Below are positions 7,312-11,246 of a DNA stretch of 11,246 bases, one piece after another; within the stretch, counting starts at the first letter, position 1; every line of letters begins with the position of its first letter. The stretch is from the NCBI GenBank assembly GCA_049644265.1, contig JBARRO010000197.1:1-11246 (forward strand). Direction: 5' to 3'. Origin of the DNA: JBARRO01 sp049644265 (GTDB lineage: Bacteria > Bacteroidota > Ignavibacteria > UBA10030). The notes beneath the pieces are model-generated. The model saw only the letters and a list, made by a program, of their open reading frames with translations. It did not search any database and was not told the origin of the DNA. The position numbers and the translations under genes were made by a program.

Positions 7312-7459
7312 CTAGCAGGATGCTGAAAAAGAGAAAAATGATCCACGAAGGACACGAAGGAACACGAAGATCTATTCATTTTGAGTGAAAATACGCACTT
7401 GGCTTTTCTTCGTGACCTTCGTTGACAATATCAAAATTCGTTTTTCAGCATCCTGCTAG
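7312..7459. mobile_element. 148-bp MITE-like element with 19-bp perfect terminal inverted repeats
   Basis: CTAGCAGGATGCTGAAAAA (7312-7330) is the exact reverse complement of 7441-7459. The element is flanked on both sides by ACT (7309-7311 and 7460-7462), consistent with a 3-bp target duplication. It has no coding capacity, so it would need a transposase supplied by an insertion sequence elsewhere. I cannot name the parent family from the ends alone. It lies between two convergent genes, inside the reverse-oriented 14-bp repeat tract. Its interior contains the 9-bp units of array 3. Confidence 0.75.
7343..7424. repeat. Inverted 9-bp units inside the MITE-like element (array 3)
   Basis: Forward units are CCACGAAGG (7343-7351), ACACGAAGG (7352-7360) and, after one extra A, ACACGAAGA (7362-7370). 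Reverse units are TCTTCGTGA (7407-7415) and CCTTCGTTG (7416-7424), which read TCACGAAGA and CAACGAAGG on the minus strand. The forward-then-reverse layout matches array 1, although the unit sequence differs. The spacer contains ATTCATTTTGA (7374-7384), shared with array 2. Confidence 0.7.
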
Positions 7460-7509
7460 ACTTAAAATCTCCACAACTTTAAACTTTGAACTTTAAACTC
7501 TTGTTTTTC

Positions 7510-9819
7510 CTACCAGGTTATTTTACTCTTCGCTTTCTTCCTCTCTTCTTCCTGTTGATTCCAACTTGCGCTCGTGTGCTTGTCGCAGAGTGCGAGCGGG
7601 TACTTTACGTTGAAAATCTCCGTGGTCTTGTTCGGACACCATTCGCGTGCCTTCTTCTTCGTATCCACACAAATCGTATCGGTCACGATTCCGTCCGGCT
7701 GATTGAAGAATTCCGGAGGTAGCCCGATGGAAGGATCCTCGTACACGTATTGCCAGAAGCGTCCGATGATCGGAGCTGCAGCGCGGCCTCCCTGCCCTTC
7801 GGAGCTCCCGAATTTGATACGATTGTCGTCAAAGCCCACCCACACGCCCGCGGAGACCTGCGGCGTGAATCCGACAAACCAGGCGTCGCCGTAATCATTC
7901 GTCGTCCCGGTTTTGCCCGCGGCAGGACCGGTGTAGTACGACCGGATTGCCCGCGTTGCCGTTCCGCCGTTCACCACGCCCTGCATCAGGTTTGTCATGA
8001 GGTAAGCCGTTTCTTTGCCGAGCACTTCCTTCTTTTCCGGAGAATTCTGTTCAATGACATTTCCATCCTTGTCCTCGATACGCAGGATCGAAATCGGGGA
8101 CACCAGTACGCCTTCATTCGGGAACACGCCGTAGGCCGAAGTCAGCTCGAGCGGCGAGACCTCCACCGTACCGAGTGCGATGGATTCGTAGGGCGGGATC
8201 CTTGACGTGATTCCCATGCGCCGGGCGTACTCTGAAACCTGCTTCGCGGGAGCGATCTCGAGAATCGCCCGCACCGTCACGAGGTTGATGGATTCCTTCA
8301 GACCTTCGCGGAGTGTGTATTTTCCTCCGATGGATTTGTCGTAGTTCTCCGGAGTCCATCGTGTCCCGTCCGGCATCGGGATGGTCACCGGCTGATTGAG
8401 CAACTCATAGCAGACTGGGTATCCGTTGTCGAGGGCGACCGTATAGACGAAGGGCTTGAAGGCCGACCCTGGCTGCCGTCGGATCTGCGTGACATGGTTC
8501 AAGCCGTATTTGAATGTTCGGAAATTTCTTCCCCCGACCATGGCAAGGACATGTCCGTTGTGCGGATCAAGGGCAATGAACCCGACTTCGATGGTGGAAG
8601 CGACCTTTTTCACGGAATCAATGAACGCCGGATTGGTCCGCAGTGCCTGGCCAATGCTGTCGCGTGTGCCCGCGTCCCGCGCCTTGCGATAGGCTTCCGT
8701 GTCATGAATCATCTTCTCGACGTTTTCCTTGACGATATCGGGATATCGATTCCAGTCCCAAAGAGAATCGAACGCCACCTGGAAATTCTTGAGATGCTCT
8801 TCAATGGCGCGAATGGCGTGACGTTGCATTCGACTGTCGAGCGTGGTGTATACCTGCAGTCCGTCCCGGTAGACGTCAAACCCATACTTTTCCGCCTTCT
8901 TCAGCAGTTGCTGACGGATGGATTCGACAAAGTGGGGTGCGATTCCCGAGCGGAATTCTCCTTCCATGGACTTGATACTCAGCGAGTCCGAACGCACAAT
9001 TTCGGCAGAATCGGTCGAGAGGATGCCGTCCTTGACCATTTGTCCGATCACGACATCGCGTCGCTGGAGTGCCCGCTCGGGATGGTTGATCGGATCGTAA
9101 AACACAGGTCCTTTCAGCATTCCGATGAGCAGGGTGTATTCTCCCGGAAGGAGCTCTGAGGCCGGCTTGCCAAAATAGGTCTGGGCGGCCGCCTCAATTC
9201 CATAGGCTTGTCTGCCGAAAAATGCCACATTCAGGTAGAGCTCGAGAATCTCCTTTTTGGTGAAGTTCCGCTCGATCTGAATCGACGTAAGGAGCTCCCG
9301 GAATTTCCTGGTGATTTTGTCGAACACATTCCGGTCCGGCTTGAGGTACAGGTTGCGCGAAAGCTGTTGCGTGATGGTGCTGGCGCCTTCGCGGATGCGG
9401 AACGCGATGACATTCTTCACGAATGCCTTCAGAACGCGCGTCATGTGGATTCCCCAATGGCTGTAGAACTCCTTGTCTTCCGTGGCGACGAGCCCTTCCA
9501 CGAGTCCTTTCGGGAGCTTCTCCAGCGACACGCGTGTGCGGTTCTTGTAGAAGAGCTGATCCAGCACGTCTCCGTCGCTGGAGTAGATCTTTGTTGCGAG
9601 CTCGGGCCTCGGGTTTTCCAGTTTTTCCAGGGGGGGAAGGCCGGAAACGATATAGAATCCGTACCACACGAAGAGGGCAAGAATGAGCAGCGCGCTGCCG
9701 AGGATTGTCAGCTGTTGCTTCCGGGAAAGTCCGCCCATGCTGCGCGCCAGTTTGCGACGGTACTCGGGGTCGTTAAAGTACCGGTCCATTTCTTCTGAGC
9801 TGTAGTTCTGCTTCGCCAT
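7510..9819 (-). CDS. mrcA: Class A penicillin-binding protein 1A (bifunctional transglycosylase/transpeptidase)
   Basis: A 769-residue inner-membrane enzyme that polymerises lipid II into glycan strands and cross-links the stem peptides in the periplasm. A cytoplasmic N-terminus of about 36 residues is followed by one membrane segment (about 37-59). The GT51 transglycosylase domain (about 75-250) shows the catalytic Glu114 motif ATEDKEFYSHWGI, GASTITQQLSRNLYL (145-159) and FTKKEILELYLN (186-197). The transpeptidase domain (about 318-690) has all three motifs: S452-A-F-K455, S510-I-N512 and K636-T-G-T, so it should be active and beta-lactam sensitive. The C-terminal tail (about 710-750) carries Cys717, Cys728 and Cys745 in a CVDT...CPN...LCDKH pattern seen in other class A PBPs. 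The start lies 9 bp after the lpxH stop, indicating one transcript. The ribosome-binding site is weak (GAGCGGG). Confidence 0.95.
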   Translation of the reverse strand: MAKQNYSSEEMDRYFNDPEYRRKLARSMGGLSRKQQLTILGSALLILALFVWYGFYIVSGLPPLEKLENPRPELATKIYSSDGDVLDQLFYKNRTRVSLEKLPKGLVEGLVATEDKEFYSHWGIHMTRVLKAFVKNVIAFRIREGASTITQQLSRNLYLKPDRNVFDKITRKFRELLTSIQIERNFTKKEILELYLNVAFFGRQAYGIEAAAQTYFGKPASELLPGEYTLLIGMLKGPVFYDPINHPERALQRRDVVIGQMVKDGILSTDSAEIVRSDSLSIKSMEGEFRSGIAPHFVESIRQQLLKKAEKYGFDVYRDGLQVYTTLDSRMQRHAIRAIEEHLKNFQVAFDSLWDWNRYPDIVKENVEKMIHDTEAYRKARDAGTRDSIGQALRTNPAFIDSVKKVASTIEVGFIALDPHNGHVLAMVGGRNFRTFKYGLNHVTQIRRQPGSAFKPFVYTVALDNGYPVCYELLNQPVTIPMPDGTRWTPENYDKSIGGKYTLREGLKESINLVTVRAILEIAPAKQVSEYARRMGITSRIPPYESIALGTVEVSPLELTSAYGVFPNEGVLVSPISILRIEDKDGNVIEQNSPEKKEVLGKETAYLMTNLMQGVVNGGTATRAIRSYYTGPAAGKTGTTNDYGDAWFVGFTPQVSAGVWVGFDDNRIKFGSSEGQGGRAAAPIIGRFWQYVYEDPSIGLPPEFFNQPDGIVTDTICVDTKKKAREWCPNKTTEIFNVKYPLALCDKHTSASWNQQEEERKKAKSKITW

Positions 9820-9828
9820 GCCCGCTCG

Positions 9829-10578
9829 TCAGTGCTCCGTCCACTTCTTCAGTTTCACGTTGTTCCCGTCAAATACCGCGTACGTATTTTCTTCAATCCA
9901 ATCGCCGAGGTTGATGTAGACACCGCGTCCGAATTTCTGAACGTGGGATACGTGGTTGTGGCCCATGATCACAAAATCATATCCCCCCAAAATCTTTGCA
10001 TGGGCGAAGTCCACCATGTCGGAACCCTCGTACTGACGGTTGCTCGTATGTTTCCTGCTTGTCCTGGAGGACCACCGTGCAAGTGCGGCCGTCAGGTCCG
10101 GATGCAGGAGAGAAAAAAGGAAGATGTTGGTCTTGTTCCTCAGGACTCTCTTCAGGAGTCGATAGCCGGTATCCTTTCGCAGGAGTCCATCTCCGTGATG
10201 GAGATAAAACCGTTTTCCGGCAATCGTTCGTTCGATCGGATCCGGGAACACTTCGATGCCAAGCTCTTCGGCAAAATAGGACTTCATCCAGAAATCGTGG
10301 TTGCCGGCAAGGTAGGAGATTTTGATGCCGCGGTCGTTCAGCTCGGCAAGTTTCGCAAACAGCCTGAAATATCCTTTGGGAACCACCGTCTTGTACTCGA
10401 ACCAATAGTCGAACAGATCGCCCAGGATGAACAGTTGTTCACCGTCCTTCTTGATGCTGTCAAGGAACTCCAGGAGCCGCTGTTCCTTCCGGCGGTCGTC
10501 TTCTTTTGAGTCTAACCCAAGATGGACATCGGAAAAGAAATATGTCTTCCGCGGGGGTCGTCGTGCGATGGATGCCAT
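9829..10578 (-). CDS. lpxH: UDP-2,3-diacylglucosamine diphosphatase
   Basis: A 249-residue metallophosphoesterase that hydrolyses UDP-2,3-diacylglucosamine to lipid X and UMP, a lipid A step at the cytoplasmic face of the inner membrane. The metal-binding series is complete: Asp17-x-His19 in SDVHLG, Asp54 in GDLFDYW, Asn93 in GNHD, His128 in HHGDG, and His207 and His209 in GHNH. The spacing resembles E. coli LpxH (240 residues). The insertion with several Arg/Lys residues (about 165-185, ARWSSRTSRKHTSNRQ) lies where LpxH proteins contact the acyl chains and membrane. Another phosphoesterase of the same superfamily is possible, but the length and motif spacing favour LpxH. The next gene, PBP1A, starts 9 bp downstream, so lipid A and peptidoglycan synthesis genes share a transcript. 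No clear ribosome-binding site is seen before the ATG. Confidence 0.88.
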   Translation of the reverse strand: MASIARRPPRKTYFFSDVHLGLDSKEDDRRKEQRLLEFLDSIKKDGEQLFILGDLFDYWFEYKTVVPKGYFRLFAKLAELNDRGIKISYLAGNHDFWMKSYFAEELGIEVFPDPIERTIAGKRFYLHHGDGLLRKDTGYRLLKRVLRNKTNIFLFSLLHPDLTAALARWSSRTSRKHTSNRQYEGSDMVDFAHAKILGGYDFVIMGHNHVSHVQKFGRGVYINLGDWIEENTYAVFDGNNVKLKKWTEH

Positions 10579-10637
10579 TCGCGAAACCGTTGTTGCGGTG
10601 TTCGAATTCTCGGAATTCTGGATTGAGTTGAAACAAT

Positions 10638-10666
10638 TAAATAGCGAAAAAATGAGGCAAAATCAA
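10638..10666 (-). promoter_or_regulatory. Weak candidate promoter for lpxH-PBP1A
   Basis: On the minus strand TTGATT (10661-10666) and TATTTA (10638-10643) are 17 bases apart, within an AT-rich patch 60-90 bases before the lpxH start. The -35 matches four of six consensus positions; the -10 is poor. Only the position and AT-richness favour it. Confidence 0.22.
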
Positions 10667-10707
10667 GAACGGGAGGAGGGAGGCATATCCCGGTTGGAGG
10701 ATTCAAT

Positions 10708-10779
10708 AACGCAGAGACCTGCCCGACGTTTTAAAATCTTGTGGGCAGGCGGACGCAGAGGACGCCGAGAATCGCAGAG
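10708..10779. repeat. Tandem 9-bp units, interrupted (array 4)
   Basis: Units in the plus orientation are AACGCAGAG (10708-10716), GACGCAGAG (10752-10760), GACGCCGAG (10761-10769) and, after one extra A, ATCGCAGAG (10771-10779). Removing 10717-10751 makes the first three units contiguous. The first and last units are identical to the first and last forward units of array 1. The array occupies the gap between the sensor kinase and lpxH. The remaining gap (10579-10707) holds only the weak promoter candidate. Confidence 0.75.
10717..10751. mobile_element. 35-bp palindromic insertion within array 4
   Basis: The segment carries CCTGCCC (10718-10724) and its exact complement GGGCAGG (10743-10749). 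These are extended inward by AC/GT after one bulged G, around an AT-rich core containing TTTTAAAA. It sits exactly between two 9-bp units, so it looks like a small palindromic repeat inserted into the array. No target duplication is clear. As a transcript it would form a hairpin, but without a T-run. Calling it mobile is an inference from the interruption. Confidence 0.5.
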
Positions 10780-10800
10780 GAGTGAGATGGTGACGGAGCT

Positions 10801-11246
10801 CTAGGGGGCCCCCGAATTCAGCAGCGGGAGTTCCTGCAGCGGCAGCGAGACGACGAACGTGCTTCCGCGATGCTCTCGGCTTTTCACATCGATTGATCCT
10901 TGATGAGCTTCGGCAATCCACTTTGCGATGGAAAGCCCGAGGCCGCTCCCCGGGATATTCCCGTTGGAGGATTGCTCGACGCGATAAAAACGCTCGAAGA
11001 TCCGGCCGACATCTTTGCGGGGAATGCCGATGCCCGTGTCTTTGATGGTGAAGAGCGCGTTTCCGTTCTGCCGGATGAGCGAAATGGTGATCGACCCGCG
11101 GTCGGGTGTGTACTTGACGGCATTGTCGACCAGATTCAGGAACAGCTGACGCAGACGAAGTGCATCTCCTTTGATGGTGACGGGGTCTGCATGCTGGAGC
11201 CGTACCTTGATTTTTTTCGGCTCTGCCAGCACTTCTGCGTCGACTT
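10801..11246 (-). CDS. Sensor histidine kinase, C-terminal ATPase domain (cut by window edge)
   Basis: The last 147 residues of a two-component sensor kinase; the N-terminal part lies beyond the right edge. The frame continues past the apparent GTG at 11232, which reads on from Val-Asp-Ala-Glu, so that GTG is not the start. The HATPase_c domain is complete in its motifs: N box RQLFLNLVDNAVKYTPDRG, G1 box DTGIGIP, F box IFERFYRV and G2 box GSGLGLSIAKWIAEAHQG, ending GSTFVVSLPL. The sequence most resembles HisKA-type kinases of the PhoR/heavy-metal-sensor class. The phosphorylated His, sensor domain and partner regulator are not in the window, so the signal cannot be inferred. The stop is at 10801-10803, 222 bp before lpxH on the same strand. 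Confidence 0.93.
   Translation of the reverse strand, partial: VDAEVLAEPKKIKVRLQHADPVTIKGDALRLRQLFLNLVDNAVKYTPDRGSITISLIRQNGNALFTIKDTGIGIPRKDVGRIFERFYRVEQSSNGNIPGSGLGLSIAKWIAEAHQGSIDVKSREHRGSTFVVSLPLQELPLLNSGAP

Larger units (their letters stand above)
7291..7502. repeat. Reverse-oriented 14-bp-type units, split by the MITE-like element
   Basis: Sequence on both sides of the 148-bp element matches the reverse complement of the 14-bp units. The left part is 7291-7311 (CACAACTTT then AACTTTGAACT). The right part is 7472-7502, with two 14-bp units starting at 7475 and 7489 that match at 12 of 14 positions. Joining left and right after removing the element and one ACT copy yields two tandem copies of about 30 bp that agree at 27 positions. 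The tract therefore appears to have been a direct duplication before insertion. Confidence 0.65.

Noticed and set aside
7312..7459. The terminal inverted repeats as a bidirectional intrinsic terminator for the convergent genes
   Set aside because: The arms are 110 bases apart, which is too far for a typical terminator hairpin. The target duplication and empty-site reconstruction favour a mobile element, although it might still affect transcription.
8494..9159. A 221-codon plus-strand open frame inside the PBP1A gene
   Set aside because: It is antisense to the transpeptidase/transglycosylase coding region and has no family motif; the minus-strand reading explains the sequence fully.
9832..10509. 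A 225-codon plus-strand frame opposite lpxH
   Set aside because: It is antisense to an lpxH with all metal-binding motifs intact; the translated product resembles nothing known.
1..11246. tRNA or rRNA genes, a multi-gene defence system, toxin-antitoxin pair or prophage genes
   Set aside because: No cloverleaf or rRNA-like sequence, and every sizeable gene is accounted for by a housekeeping or envelope function; nothing supports such a system.

Overview
The window looks like an ordinary chromosomal segment from a Gram-negative member of the FCB group, most likely in or near Ignavibacteriota/Chlorobiota/Bacteroidota. Three things suggest this. A secreted protein ends in a type IX secretion (T9SS) sorting domain of the 'NFPNPFNP...YDVLGREV' type. 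There is an LpxH for lipid A synthesis and an outer-membrane beta-barrel protein, so an outer membrane with lipid A is expected. Base composition is moderate (roughly mid-50s %GC by eye). The assignment is an inference; no rRNA or other phylogenetic marker is present.

Layout, left to right. Positions 1-220 hold a hairpin and a plausible promoter. A plus-strand run then follows: a membrane-anchored SurA/PpiD-like parvulin chaperone (221-2329), a small outer-membrane beta-barrel protein 12 bp behind it (2342-3109), a palindromic 9-bp repeat array, then the shikimate-pathway pair aroK (3256-3816) and aroB (3827-4927). The block closes with two successive hairpins, the second a strong intrinsic terminator. 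After another 9-bp array and a candidate promoter comes a secreted GHL10-type glycoside-hydrolase-like protein with an FN3-like module and a T9SS tail (5293-7173). A 336-bp convergent intergenic region follows, packed with 14-bp tandem repeats and a 148-bp MITE-like element. The remaining genes are on the minus strand: a two-component sensor kinase fragment cut by the window edge (10801-11246), then lpxH (9829-10578) and a class A penicillin-binding protein (7510-9819), the last two only 9 bp apart.

Functionally most genes serve the cell envelope. The PpiD-like protein should assist folding of exported proteins, with an outer-membrane barrel as its immediate neighbour. LpxH makes a lipid A intermediate. 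PBP1A polymerises and cross-links peptidoglycan. The GHL10 protein may act on peptidoglycan or other glycans outside the cell. AroK and AroB supply chorismate precursors.

I see no defence system, CRISPR array, prophage, biosynthetic cluster or other clearly new multi-gene system. The least explained signals are in the intergenic DNA. Four sites carry arrays of 9-bp purine-rich units of related form. One array lies inside the MITE-like element. Another is interrupted, exactly at a unit boundary, by a 35-bp palindromic insertion. For the MITE-like element an empty site can be reconstructed from a 3-bp ACT target duplication.
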